From the NCBI RefSeq assembly GCF_009429125.1, contig NZ_CP045529.1:1798001-1862000 (forward strand): a stretch of DNA of 64,000 nt, written 5' to 3'. The DNA is from Luteimicrobium xylanilyticum (lineage in GTDB: Bacteria; Actinomycetota; Actinomycetes; Actinomycetales; Cellulomonadaceae). The notes under the pieces are model-generated. The model was not told where the DNA came from, did no database searches, and saw only the letters and a program-made list of their open reading frames with translations. Positions 1 to 8,717 of this stretch are shown here, piece by piece (positions within the stretch are counted from its first letter, which is position 1; each line of letters starts with the position of its first letter). A program made the position numbers and the translations under genes.

Positions 1-879
1 CGCACTCGGTCTGTGGGCAGAGCGAGAAGTGGATCTCGCCCGACGTCGCAGACGTCGGCTCGCCGAACGCGAGGTCGATGATGTCCCAGCTGTCGGGGAC
101 GTCGGCCATGCGCATGTACCCGGCACCGTTCGCGAACGACGCGTGCAGGTAGCCGACCAGGGCGTGCGTCGGGAGGCCCCCGGCGGGCGGCGTGGTGCTG
201 CCGCTCGCGGTGGTGGCGCTCACGGCGGACGACCTCGCGGACTCGCCCGCGGCGTTGGTCGCGGAGACCTGGAAGGAGTACGCGGTCGACGCGGTCAGGC
301 CGGTCACCGTGGTCGACGTCGACGTCACCGAGGCGACCCTGGTGCCGTCGCGGTAGACGGTGTAGCCGGTCGCGCCGGTGACGGCCGTCCACGACAGGGG
401 GACCGTCGTGGTCGTCGGTGCGCCCGCGGTGAGGCCCGCGGGCACGGCCGGGACCCCGGGCGTCGTCGAACCGCCGCCGGACGGGCCGACGAGGCTGACG
501 TCATCGGCGAGGAACGCGGGCTGTCCGTACCAGCCGTGCAGGAAGACCGTCGCGGACGTGGCGGTCGACGACGTCGTGAACGTGAGGCTGAGCTTCTGCC
601 ACGTGGAGGCTGACGGCGTCCACGTGGTCGCTGCCTGGGCGGTCGCGCCGCTCTCGCCGAGGTACACGTACGAGCCCTGGACCCACGCGCTCAGCGTGTA
701 GGTGGAGCCCGGCTGGACCGACACGGTCTGGGAGCACTGCGCGCTGTCGAGACCCGACGGTGTGGCGCGGAGGGCGCCGCTGCCGCGGGAGCGGCGAGCG
801 CCACGGCCGCGAGGAGCGGGATCGCAAGCAGGGCCGCCGCTCTGACCAGTCTCGAGTGCCGGGGGAGTGCGGGGCGCAT
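1..879 (-). pseudogene. Secreted GH18 chitinase, 5' part only, with an apparent frameshifting deletion after the signal peptide
   Basis: The ATG at 879 follows GGAGCGACC and encodes a basic, hydrophobic signal peptide ending AAPAAAA. Downstream, in a different frame, comes a carbohydrate-binding module of the CBM16/CenC-like sort (SAQCSQTV, TYTLSAWVQGSYVYLG), then a fibronectin type III domain (VPLSWTAVTGATGYTVYRDG), a Thr/Ser linker and the first residues of a GH18 barrel (HALVGYLHASF..., DIIDLAFGEPT), cut by the window edge. The signal-peptide frame hits a stop about 60 codons in, inside the CBM region. The N-terminal 30-40 residues expected of this CBM (Gly-Phe-Glu-Ser type start) are missing. 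I infer an out-of-frame deletion near 775-796. As read, no secreted chitinase is made; an assembly error is equally possible. Confidence 0.6.
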
Positions 880-996
880 GGTCGCTCCTGTCGTCGACGG
901 TGGGGACGAGGAAACCGTCGGACGAGTGGCGGCCATGGGTCAATGGGGGGCGACCACACCGTCGGGATGTGCCGAACACGTACGCGCGTCCGATGC

Positions 997-1992
997 CTAC
1001 GCCCTGTCGGGACCCGATGGGCCGTCGGGGCGTCGGCGGGCGGCACGTCGGAGCCGCCGGGCTGCGGCGGCCGCTTCCTGCGCGGCGGCGACGTCCTCCT
1101 CGCGGCGAGCGACGTCACGAGCGGAGTCCTCCGAGGCCGCGCGTGCTCGGTCGGCGTCGGCGGCGCGGGCTGCGCGCGCCGGACGCAGGCGGGCGAGCTC
1201 CGCCTCGAGCGCGGCGACCGCCGCGTCCGCCTGTTCGAGAGCGTCCGTGGCCGTGTCCAGGGTCGCCTGACGCTCGTCGTGGGTCGCGCGCGCCGCGTCG
1301 AGCGCCTCCTCCGCGCGGTCGAGCGACTCCTCGGCCTCCGCCACCGCCTCCTCGCTGGCGTCCGCCTCTTCCACAGCGTCATGACCGCTCCCGTCCGGGG
1401 CGGGCACGCGAGGTACCCGTGTCCGCGCGTCGGGCACCGGCGGGCCCGCCTCCAGCTCGACCGGCTCACCCGACTCGTCGACGAGCCCGAAGCCGACGTG
1501 CTCGAGGCCACGCGACAGGCGGCCCGCGCGCACGGCGCCGGCGGCGCCCGGGTCCGCGACGGCGGCCACGAACGTGTCACGCACCGTGCGCAGCGCCGCG
1601 TCCGTCAGGGGTCGCCCGCCGGGGCGCACGCCGTCCGCGACGCCGTCGAGCAGGGCGTCCAGGACCCGGCGGCGCTCGCGGTCGAGGGCGACGAGGCGCT
1701 CCCGGTCGCGCTGCGCCGTCGCGTCGCGCAGCGCGTCGCCGATCGCCAGCACCGCGGCCACGGCGTGCGGCACGGTCCGGACGGCCCGGTTCACGGCCCA
1801 GGCGCCGACCGTCGGCTTGGGCAGCCCACCGAGCCGGCGGCCGAGCGCCCGGTCGCCGGCGGCCCGCGCCTCACGCGCCGCCGCGTCACGCGCGGCGACG
1901 AACTCGTCGAGAGGGAGCCCGTACAGCCGGTCGGCGAGGTCGGCGGGCACGGCGCCGTCCGGCGCGTCGGGCGACGGCTCGTCGGAGCTCAT
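997..1992 (-). CDS. Conserved actinobacterial coiled-coil protein of unknown function
   Basis: This 331-residue protein begins ATG. Its N-terminal 150 residues carry a conserved-looking globular segment (LYGLPLDEFVAARDAAA, KPTVGAWAVNRAVR). The C-terminal half, about residues 205-315, is a long Ala/Glu/Arg-rich heptad region that should form a coiled coil and ends in a basic tail. No catalytic motif, signal peptide or membrane segment is seen. Similar proteins are common as hypotheticals in high-GC actinobacteria, and I know no function for them. It is divergent from mntH, with a 127-base gap holding the candidate mntH operator. Confidence 0.75.
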   Translation of the reverse strand: MSSDEPSPDAPDGAVPADLADRLYGLPLDEFVAARDAAAREARAAGDRALGRRLGGLPKPTVGAWAVNRAVRTVPHAVAAVLAIGDALRDATAQRDRERLVALDRERRRVLDALLDGVADGVRPGGRPLTDAALRTVRDTFVAAVADPGAAGAVRAGRLSRGLEHVGFGLVDESGEPVELEAGPPVPDARTRVPRVPAPDGSGHDAVEEADASEEAVAEAEESLDRAEEALDAARATHDERQATLDTATDALEQADAAVAALEAELARLRPARAARAADADRARAASEDSARDVARREEDVAAAQEAAAAARRLRRAARRRPDGPSGPDRA

Positions 1993-2072
1993 GCTCCCAG
2001 CCTGCTCCGGCAGCGGCGTCCGGTCCTGACGGGCGAGCGAGGGTAGCCGAGCAGCTCCTTGCTCGCAGCGTG

Positions 2073-2113
2073 AGTTCGGCCGTGCGAACTTTGCTCTGTC
2101 GTAGCCCTAAGAT
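2073..2113 (+). promoter_or_regulatory. mntH promoter with candidate repressor palindrome
   Basis: An 18-bp inverted repeat, AGTTCGGCCGTGCGAACT (6-bp arms, 6-bp spacer), lies at 2073-2090. A -10-like TAAGAT follows at 2108-2113, and the mntH ATG begins 6 bases further on, so the transcript is probably leaderless. The palindrome covers the -35 position, where a repressor would act. Nramp genes are usually controlled by MntR-type (DtxR family) repressors, but this palindrome does not match the MntR or IdeR consensus I know, so the regulator is open. Confidence 0.4.
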
Positions 2114-2119
2114 TGACCC

Positions 2120-3418
2120 ATGACGGAGGAGACCGGCGTCCAGACGCCCACCAGCGCCGCCACCGACTCCACCGAGCGGCACACCCGGCACTCGCTCGGG
2201 CGCGGCCTCCTGCCCCTCCTCGGCCCTGCGTTCGTCGCCGCGATCGCCTACGTCGACCCCGGCAACGTGGCGGCGAACATCACCTCGGGGGCGCGCTACG
2301 GCTACCTGCTCGTGTGGGTGCTGGTGCTCGCGAACGCGATGGCCGTGCTCGTCCAGTACCAGTCCGCGCGGCTCGGGATCGTCACGGGCCGCTCCCTGCC
2401 CGAGCTCCTCGGCGAGCGGCTGCCCCGAGGCCGGCGGATCGCGTTCTGGATCCAGGCGGAGGTCGTGGCCGCAGCGACGGACGTCGCCGAGGTCATCGGG
2501 GGAGCGATCGCGCTGAACCTGCTGTTCGGCCTGCCCCTCGTCGTCGGCGGCGTGATCGTCGGTGTCGTCTCGCTCGGGCTCCTCGCCGTCCAGGGGCGTG
2601 GCCAGCGCCGGTTCGAGGCCGCCGTGGTCGCGCTGCTCGCCGTGATCACGATCGGCTTCGTCACCGCGTTGTTCGTCGCGCCCCCCGACGGGGGAGCGGT
2701 CCTCGGCGGGCTCGTGCCGCGCTTCGCCGGGACCGACTCCGTCGTGGTGGCCGCCTCCATGCTCGGCGCCACCGTGATGCCGCACGCCATCTACCTGCAC
2801 TCGGCCCTCGCGCGCGACCGGCACTCGCGAGGCGCTGCGACCGGTCCCGACGCGACGCCCGCCGACCATCGCCGCACCCGTCGCCTGCTGGGCGCGACCC
2901 GGTGGGACGTCGTCGGGGCCCTCGTGCTCGCCGGCGCCGTCAACGTCGCCCTGCTCCTGGTCGCGGCCGCCAACCTCCAGGGCGCGGACGGCACCGACAC
3001 CATCGAGGGCGCGCACGCCGCGATCACGGCCGCGCTCGGACCCACCGTGGGCGTCGTCTTCGCGGTGGGGCTGCTCGCCTCCGGGCTCGCCTCGACGTCC
3101 GTCGGCGCCTATGCAGGCGCCGTCATCATGGGCGGGCTGCTGCGCGTGCGCGTCCCGCTCGCGGCGCGACGCGTCGTGACGCTCATCCCCGCGCTCGTGC
3201 TCCTCGCCGGTGGCGTCGAGCCGACCTGGGCGCTGGTGCTGAGCCAGGTCGTCCTGAGCTTCGGGATCGCGTTCGCGCTCGTCCCGCTGCTGTGGCTCAC
3301 CGGGCGGCGCGACGTCATGGGCCAGTACGCCGACGGGGCCTGGATGCGCGTCGGCGGCTGGACCTGCGCCGTCCTGATCGTCGGCCTCAACGTGGCGCTG
3401 CTCGTCCTCGGGATCTGA
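2120..3418 (+). CDS. mntH: Nramp family divalent metal (Mn2+/Fe2+) transporter MntH
   Basis: A proton-coupled importer of Mn2+ and related divalent metals in the cytoplasmic membrane. The 432-residue length and about 11 hydrophobic segments fit the family. The metal-site motif DPGN is at residues 46-49 in segment 1, and the MPH motif of segment 6 is near residue 220. The charged first 30 residues are cytosolic. Segment 1 is followed by AANITSGA, typical of the family. The ATG at 2120 sits 6 bases after TAAGAT, consistent with leaderless translation. It stands alone, convergent with the metallopeptidase gene 12 bases downstream. Confidence 0.93.
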   Translation: MTEETGVQTPTSAATDSTERHTRHSLGRGLLPLLGPAFVAAIAYVDPGNVAANITSGARYGYLLVWVLVLANAMAVLVQYQSARLGIVTGRSLPELLGERLPRGRRIAFWIQAEVVAAATDVAEVIGGAIALNLLFGLPLVVGGVIVGVVSLGLLAVQGRGQRRFEAAVVALLAVITIGFVTALFVAPPDGGAVLGGLVPRFAGTDSVVVAASMLGATVMPHAIYLHSALARDRHSRGAATGPDATPADHRRTRRLLGATRWDVVGALVLAGAVNVALLLVAAANLQGADGTDTIEGAHAAITAALGPTVGVVFAVGLLASGLASTSVGAYAGAVIMGGLLRVRVPLAARRVVTLIPALVLLAGGVEPTWALVLSQVVLSFGIAFALVPLLWLTGRRDVMGQYADGAWMRVGGWTCAVLIVGLNVALLVLGI

Positions 3419-3430
3419 CGAGCGCGCCGC

Positions 3431-4306
3431 TCAGAGCCGCTCGGTGAGGATCCGCGCGCACTGGTCGTACTGCCCGCTCTGGTACCCGAGGCGGAACGCC
3501 GCGTCGCGCTGCGCGCTCGAGCCGTGGGTCCACGAGTCCGGGTCGACCTGGCCGGTCGCAGCCTGCTGGATCCGGTCGTCGCCGACGGACGCCGCGGCCG
3601 ACAGCGCGTCGGCGATGTCCTGCTCCGTGAGCGGCTCGAGGAACGTGGTCCCCGACGCGTCGAGCGTGGTCGCCGCGCCCCGGGCCCACATCCCGCCCAG
3701 GCAGTCCGCCATGAGCTCGGTGCGCACCGAGCCCTCGCCCGCCCCGACCTGCTGGCCCCCGGACCGGTCGAGCACCCCGGTGAGGTCCTGGACGTGGTGC
3801 CCCACCTCGTGCGCGACGACGTACTCCTGCGCGAGCGGGCCGCCGCTCGACCCGTACTGGCTCGTGAGCTGGTCGAAGAAGCCGACGTCCAGATACACGG
3901 TCTGGTCGGACGGGCAGTAGAACGGCCCTGTCGCGGAGCTGGCGGTACCGCACGGCGACGAGGTGGAGCCGCTGAAGCTCACGGCCGTCGGCTCGGTGTA
4001 CCGGACGCCCGTCTGGGCCGGGAGCGTCTGTGTCCAGTAGGAGTCGAGGGACTCGACCGTGGCGACGTAGCGGCACTCCGCGCTCTGGTTCGCGTCCGCG
4101 CCCGTGAGGCACGTCGAGGCGGCCTGGGCGTTCGCCGACTGGTCCTGGTCGGTGAGCGACGACAGGTCCAGCGTGCCCGTCCCGGTGAGCGCGGCGAACA
4201 GCGCGACGAGGAGCGCGCCGATCCCGCCGCCGACAGCGACACCCTTGCCGGGTCCGCGCCGCTGCACGCGGTCCGGGTCGAGCTGGGACCCGCTGTTGAA
4301 CGTCAT
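3431..4306 (-). CDS. YpfJ-type neutral zinc metallopeptidase, membrane anchored
   Basis: The 291-residue product has a short basic N-terminus (LDPDRVQRRGPGKG), one membrane segment at about residues 22-41 and an extracytoplasmic domain. It carries the zinc-binding HEVGH motif at about 166-170 (VVAHEVGHHVQDL) and a downstream ELMADCLGG segment giving the third ligand, both diagnostic of the YpfJ/zincin-like family. Cysteines outside the membrane could form disulfides. I chose the ATG at 4306 (MTFNSGSQ) over one 33 bases upstream because family members begin with this basic segment. The substrate is unknown. It is divergent from the ABC-F gene. Confidence 0.85.
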   Translation of the reverse strand: MTFNSGSQLDPDRVQRRGPGKGVAVGGGIGALLVALFAALTGTGTLDLSSLTDQDQSANAQAASTCLTGADANQSAECRYVATVESLDSYWTQTLPAQTGVRYTEPTAVSFSGSTSSPCGTASSATGPFYCPSDQTVYLDVGFFDQLTSQYGSSGGPLAQEYVVAHEVGHHVQDLTGVLDRSGGQQVGAGEGSVRTELMADCLGGMWARGAATTLDASGTTFLEPLTEQDIADALSAAASVGDDRIQQAATGQVDPDSWTHGSSAQRDAAFRLGYQSGQYDQCARILTERL

Positions 4307-4393
4307 GGGACCACGGTAGGACGGCGTGACGCGCATCACCTGCCCGGCATTCGCTTCGTGGCGTTCCGGGCCGCGCCCGTAGGATGGTCCGTC

Positions 4394-5992
4394 GTGATCT
4401 CAGCCCAGAACGTCGAGCTGCGCGTCGGCGCACGCGTCCTCCTCGAGGACGCCTCTTTCCGCGTCGGCCCCGGCGACCGTGTCGGGCTGGTGGGCCGCAA
4501 CGGCGCCGGCAAGACGACCCTGACCAAGACGCTCGCGGGCGAGACCCAGCCGACCGGCGGCCAGATCGTCCGGTCGGGCGACGTCGGCTACCTCCCCCAG
4601 GACCCGCGCAGCGGCGACCTCGACCAGCGCGCCATGGACCGTGTCCTGTCGGCGCGGGGCCTCGACGACCTCGTCCGCCGCATGCGCGAGACCGAGGGCG
4701 AGATGGCGAGCGCGGACACCGACACGATGGTGGCGGCCCTCGACCGGTACCCGAAGCTCGAGGCCCGGTTCCTCGCCGCGGGCGGGTACGCGGCCGAGTC
4801 CGAGGCCGAGCGCATCACCGCGAACCTGGGCCTCGACGAGCGGATCCTCAACCAGCCGATGCGGACCCTGTCGGGTGGCCAGCGCCGCCGGATCGAGCTC
4901 GCGCGGATCCTGTTCTCCGGCGTCGACACGCTGCTGCTGGACGAGCCCACGAACCACCTCGACGCGGACTCGATCATCTGGCTGCGCGACTACCTCAAGT
5001 CCTACTCGGGCGGCTTCGTCGTGATCAGCCACGACGTCGAGCTGCTCCGCGCCACCGTCAACCGCGTGCTCTACCTCGACGCGAACCGGTCGGTCATCGA
5101 CACGTACGCGATGGGCTGGGACGCCTACCTGCAGCAACGCGAGTCGGACGAGCGCCGTCGTCGCCGAGAGCGCGCCAACGCGGAGAAGAAGGCCGGCGCC
5201 CTCATGGCGCAGGCCGAGAAGATGCGCGCCAAGGCCACCAAGGCCGTCGCTGCCCAGAACATGATCCGGCGCGCGGAGAAGATGCTCGGCTCGCTCGAGG
5301 GGGAACGCGTGAGCGACAAGGTCGCGCACCTGCGGTTCCCGACGCCGGCGCCCTGCGGCAAGACCCCGCTCACCGCGTCGGGCCTGTCGAAGGCCTACGG
5401 GTCGCAGGAGGTCTTCACCGACGTCTCGCTCGCGATCGACCGCGGCAGCCGCGTCGTGATCCTGGGACTCAACGGCGCCGGCAAGACGACGCTCCTGCGC
5501 ATGCTCGCGGGCGTCGAGAACCCGGACACCGGCGAGGTCGTGGCGGGCCACGGGCTCAAGCTCGGGTACTACGCGCAGGAGCACGACACCCTCGACCTCG
5601 ACGTGAGCGTCGTGGAGAACCTGCGGCACGCCGCGCCGGACCTCACCGACACCCAGGTGCGGTCGGTCCTCGGCTCGTTCCTGTTCTCCGGGGACGACGC
5701 CGACAAGCCGACCCGGGTCCTCTCCGGCGGAGAGAAGACGCGTCTCGCGCTCGCCACGCTCGTCGTGTCGGCCGCGAACGTCCTGCTGCTCGACGAGCCG
5801 ACCAACAACCTCGACCCCGCGTCCCGCGCGGAGATCCTCGGCGCGCTGCGCTCGTACGAGGGCGCCGTCGTGATGGTGACCCACGACGACGGCGCGGTCG
5901 ACGCGCTCACCCCCGAGCGTGTGCTGCTGCTCCCGGACGGCGACGAGGACCTCTGGAACGACGGCTACGCGGAGCTCGTCTCCCTGGCCTGA
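4394..5992 (+). CDS. ABC-F family ATPase (ribosome-associated type)
   Basis: A soluble protein of 532 residues with two nucleotide-binding domains in tandem and no membrane segments. Domain 1 has Walker A GRNGAGKTT (34-42), signature LSGGQ (about 159) and Walker B LLLDEPTNHLD. Domain 2 has Walker A GLNGAGKTT (about 358), signature LSGGEK (about 442) and LLLDEPTNNLD. They are joined by a basic helical linker (about 245-310, rich in Arg/Lys/Ala), the part that enters the ribosomal E site in ABC-F proteins. Roles in the family range from translation-factor activity to antibiotic resistance by ribosome protection, and the sequence does not decide. The start is GTG at 4394. Its 3' end overlaps the SURF1 gene on the other strand by 28 bases. 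Confidence 0.9.
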   Translation: MISAQNVELRVGARVLLEDASFRVGPGDRVGLVGRNGAGKTTLTKTLAGETQPTGGQIVRSGDVGYLPQDPRSGDLDQRAMDRVLSARGLDDLVRRMRETEGEMASADTDTMVAALDRYPKLEARFLAAGGYAAESEAERITANLGLDERILNQPMRTLSGGQRRRIELARILFSGVDTLLLDEPTNHLDADSIIWLRDYLKSYSGGFVVISHDVELLRATVNRVLYLDANRSVIDTYAMGWDAYLQQRESDERRRRRERANAEKKAGALMAQAEKMRAKATKAVAAQNMIRRAEKMLGSLEGERVSDKVAHLRFPTPAPCGKTPLTASGLSKAYGSQEVFTDVSLAIDRGSRVVILGLNGAGKTTLLRMLAGVENPDTGEVVAGHGLKLGYYAQEHDTLDLDVSVVENLRHAAPDLTDTQVRSVLGSFLFSGDDADKPTRVLSGGEKTRLALATLVVSAANVLLLDEPTNNLDPASRAEILGALRSYEGAVVMVTHDDGAVDALTPERVLLLPDGDEDLWNDGYAELVSLA

Positions 5993-6981
5993 GCGGCCGC
6001 CCCGGGCGCCGCCTCCGCGGGCGGGGCGCCGTCGCCGTCGGCCTCGCCCGAGGTCCAGCCGTCGGCCGCGAGCTGGGCGTCGACGATCGCGTCCTCCTCG
6101 TCCTCGAGGGAGACCTTGCGCGGACGGGCCGAGCGCCGTGCCGCCTCGCGCGCGGAGCGGGCGGCGTCGACGTCGTCGTACCCGGCGAGCAGGTCACCGG
6201 CGGTGAGCCGGGGTCCGCGCTCGCGGCGCCACAGCACGGCGTACGCCGCGAACATCCCGACGGCGAAGATGACCCACTGCACCGTGTACGACAGGTTGGT
6301 GTCGGGGTCGGGCGGGTCGGGCGCGGGCAAGGCCGTGATCGGGTCGGTCGCGGCGGGGGTCTCCGAGCTCATCACGCCGTACGCGGACGTCGTGCGGCCG
6401 TCGGCCCACGAGCCGCCACCCGGCGCGGCTGCGAGCACCGCCTGCGTGTTGATGGACTGGACCTGGCCGCTCGGGGCGGACTTCGTGGGTGCCGGCTCGT
6501 CGGCACGCAGCCGGGCGACGATCGTGACCTCGCCGGAGGGCGGCGCCGGGAGGTCCTCCGGTCGTTCCGCACTGGTCGAGGACAACGGCACCGTGCCGCG
6601 GTTCACGACGAGCACGACACCGTCGACGGGCGTGCCCGGAGCGTCGACCACGAACGGGACGAGCACGTGGAACACGGCCGCGCCGTCGACGGGGCGGTTG
6701 CGGAGCAGCACGGTCCGGTCGGACTCGTAACGACCGTGGACCGTGACGGAGCGCCACACGTCGTCGGCGGGCAACGGCTCGCCCGGGGCGGGAAGCAGGT
6801 CGGCGACGGGCACGGGGTCGGCGCCGTACGCCGACGTGATCTGGTCGGCCTGGGACTTGTGCAGGTCGTACCGGGACCACTGCCACTTCGCGGCGAGCAG
6901 GCAGACGGCCGCGAGCAGGACCGCCCCGATCGCGAGCACGACCCACTGCCGTCGCGTGCGGGCGCCGCGCACCTCGCTCAT
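5965..6981 (-). CDS. SURF1 family protein (cytochrome oxidase assembly factor)
   Basis: A membrane protein of 338 residues with the SURF1 layout: an N-terminal helix at about 13-31 followed by WQWSRYDLH, a large external domain containing VTVHGRYESDRTVLLRNRP and VLVVNRGTVPL, and a second helix near 228-250 (TVQWVIFAVGMFAAYAVLW). A hydrophilic Ala/Pro/Glu-rich cytosolic tail of about 85 residues is longer than in many homologues. SURF1 assists haem-copper oxidase assembly. The ATG overlaps the stop of the upstream gene by 4 bases (ATGA), so it is the last gene of a three-gene operon. Confidence 0.88.
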   Translation of the reverse strand: MSEVRGARTRRQWVVLAIGAVLLAAVCLLAAKWQWSRYDLHKSQADQITSAYGADPVPVADLLPAPGEPLPADDVWRSVTVHGRYESDRTVLLRNRPVDGAAVFHVLVPFVVDAPGTPVDGVVLVVNRGTVPLSSTSAERPEDLPAPPSGEVTIVARLRADEPAPTKSAPSGQVQSINTQAVLAAAPGGGSWADGRTTSAYGVMSSETPAATDPITALPAPDPPDPDTNLSYTVQWVIFAVGMFAAYAVLWRRERGPRLTAGDLLAGYDDVDAARSAREAARRSARPRKVSLEDEEDAIVDAQLAADGWTSGEADGDGAPPAEAAPGAAAQARETSSA

Positions 6982-7238
6982 GCGCCTGCTCCCGCGGGGC
7001 TCTCGTCGACCCGGTCCAGCTCGTCGACCGGCACGACGTCGCGCAGGAAGCCCCGCAGCTCGAGGAACTCCGACAGGGTCGGCCGGTGCGCGTCGCAGGC
7101 GAGCCAGACCTTGCGCCGCTCCGGGGTGTGCAGCTTCGGGTTGTTCCACAGCAGCCCCCAGGACGCCGTCTCCCAGCAGCCCTTGGCACTGCAGACGAGG
7201 TCGCCGACGGCGTCGGGCCGCGGCTCTGCCCCGTTCAC
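6978..7238 (-). CDS. Small conserved Cys-containing protein, possible zinc binder
   Basis: An 86-residue protein starting GTG at 7238, overlapping the upstream DUF3099 gene and the downstream SURF1 gene by 4 bases each. It contains CSAKGC near residues 16-21 and WLACDAHR further on, a pattern that could hold one zinc ion. The middle (WGLLWNNPKLHTP) looks well conserved in actinobacteria, where this gene usually sits beside SURF1. No function is known to me; a link to oxidase assembly or membrane homeostasis is only inferred from the operon. Confidence 0.75.
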   Translation of the reverse strand: MNGAEPRPDAVGDLVCSAKGCWETASWGLLWNNPKLHTPERRKVWLACDAHRPTLSEFLELRGFLRDVVPVDELDRVDESPAGAGA

Positions 7239-7684
7239 GCGGCGTCCCCGTGGTGGCGTGCGTGCGGTTCCTGGTCGTCGCCGCGGTCGGGCGCGTCGTC
7301 GCGAGAGTCCTGAGCGCCGTCGTCGGGCTGCTGCTCGAGCACGACGCCGGGCGCGATCGCCGGGCGCTCGGGCTCGTCGGCCGCCCCGGGGAGGTTCGGG
7401 TACTCCATGCCCACGGAGTCCGCGCTGCGGCGCTGGCCGCTCGCGTTCGCGAAGATGACGGCGGTGTACGGCAGGACGACGGCGCCCACGATGAGCACGA
7501 TCCGCACGGGCCAGCTCGGGATGAGGATCGCGCCCACGAAGCACAGGACGCGGACCGTCATCTGGATGGCGTAGACGCGCATCCGGCGCGACTGCTCGTC
7601 GTGCCGTGACTCGGGGGCGGAGGTGATGGAGACGACGTCGTCGTCGTTCGCCCCGCGCGGATCGTGCCCTGGCGTCCTGCTCAC
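7235..7684 (-). CDS. DUF3099 domain-containing membrane protein
   Basis: A 149-residue protein with a polar N-terminus (ITSAPESRHDEQSRRMRVYAIQM is the DUF3099 hallmark region), two membrane helices at about residues 45-60 and 63-80 joined by a tight WPVR turn, and an acidic, disordered C-terminal tail. The start is GTG at 7684, six bases after the -10-like TAGACT (7696-7691 on this strand), so the operon is probably leaderless. First gene of the DUF3099 / small Cys protein / SURF1 operon. The biochemical role is unknown. Confidence 0.82.
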   Translation of the reverse strand: MSRTPGHDPRGANDDDVVSITSAPESRHDEQSRRMRVYAIQMTVRVLCFVGAILIPSWPVRIVLIVGAVVLPYTAVIFANASGQRRSADSVGMEYPNLPGAADEPERPAIAPGVVLEQQPDDGAQDSRDDAPDRGDDQEPHARHHGDAA

Positions 7685-7690
7685 CGAACC

Positions 7691-7696
7691 AGTCTA
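7691..7696 (-). promoter_or_regulatory. -10 element of the DUF3099 operon
   Basis: TAGACT on the minus strand ends six bases before the GTG start at 7684. This spacing places the transcription start at or next to the start codon. No clear -35 is seen. Confidence 0.4.
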
Positions 7697-7903
7697 GGTG
7701 CGGCGGCTGGGAGCGACGGGCTTGTCGGGTTCGCACAAAACCGGTAGGGGCCGCTGGCGCGCGGCGCCAGCCCGCCGAAGGCCCAGGACGGGATAGGTTG
7801 TACGACGGCCACCACAGGTCCGGCGCCCGCGGGGCCGGACGGCCGGCGGGGCACCCGGCCGGCGGCTGGGCCCCACCGACCCCGACGATCGAGCGGAGCA
7901 GCA

Positions 7904-8638
7904 GTGAGCGAGACGACGAACCACGCGACCCCGGAACCCCGCACCGTGGTGGTCACCGGCGCGAACCGCGGCATCGGCCGCGCCATCGCGGAGCGTTTCG
8001 TCGCCCAGGGCGACCGGGTGGCGACCATCTACCGGGGCGGCGACCTGCCCGACGGCGTCTTCGGCGCCGTCGCCGACGTGCGCGACTCCGACGCCGTGGA
8101 CGCCGCGTTCACCCAGATCGAGGCCGAGCTCGGCCCGGTCGAGGTGCTCGTCGCGAACGCGGGCGTGACCAAGGACGGCCTGCTGCTGCGCATGCGGGAC
8201 GAGGACTTCACGGACGTCCTCGACGTCAACCTCACGGGCACCTTCCGGTGCGTGCGGCGTGCGTCGAAGGGCATGATCAGGCTGCGCCGCGGCCGCATCG
8301 TCCTCATCTCGTCCATCGTCGGGCTGTACGGCGGACCCGGCCAGGTCAACTACGCCTCCTCCAAGGCCGCGCTCGTCGGCATGGCCCGCTCGATCACGCG
8401 TGAGCTCGGCGGCCGCGGGATCACGGCGAACGTCGTGGCACCCGGCTTCATCGAGACCGCGATGACCGCTGAGCTCACGGGCGCCCGGCAGACCGAGATC
8501 AAGGCGCAGATCCCCGCGGCCCGCTACGGCACGGCGCAGGAGGTCGCGGGCGTCGTCGCGTTCCTCGCCTCCGACGACGCGGCCTACGTCAACGGCGCGG
8601 TGATCCCCGTCGACGGTGGCCTCGGCATGGGCCACTGA
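7904..8638 (+). CDS. fabG: 3-oxoacyl-[acyl-carrier-protein] reductase FabG
   Basis: An NADPH-dependent short-chain reductase reducing beta-ketoacyl-ACP in type II fatty-acid synthesis. The 244 residues carry the cofactor motif TGANRGIG (18-25), NAGV, and the catalytic triad Ser137, Tyr150 and Lys154 (VNYASSKAA). The C-terminus VDGGLGMGH is typical of FabG. The GTG start at 7904 is preceded by GGAG. A TAGGTT -10-like box at 7794-7799 would give a leader of about 100 bases. It lies 79 bases upstream of fabI, so the two elongation-cycle reductases are adjacent, as in mycobacteria (mabA-inhA). Confidence 0.9.
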   Translation: MSETTNHATPEPRTVVVTGANRGIGRAIAERFVAQGDRVATIYRGGDLPDGVFGAVADVRDSDAVDAAFTQIEAELGPVEVLVANAGVTKDGLLLRMRDEDFTDVLDVNLTGTFRCVRRASKGMIRLRRGRIVLISSIVGLYGGPGQVNYASSKAALVGMARSITRELGGRGITANVVAPGFIETAMTAELTGARQTEIKAQIPAARYGTAQEVAGVVAFLASDDAAYVNGAVIPVDGGLGMGH

Positions 8639-8681
8639 ACCACCCCAACCTCCTCGACCCGCCCGGCCGGGCCCGCCCCGG

Positions 8682-8687
8682 TACGCT
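8682..8687 (+). promoter_or_regulatory. Candidate -10 element of fabI
   Basis: TACGCT lies in the fabG-fabI gap, about 30 bases before the fabI ATG, which has its own AAAGGA ribosome site at 8707-8712. This suggests fabI can be transcribed separately from fabG. Confidence 0.35.
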
Positions 8688-8717
8688 CAGGTCGAGCCTT
8701 CTGTAGAAAGGACACCG

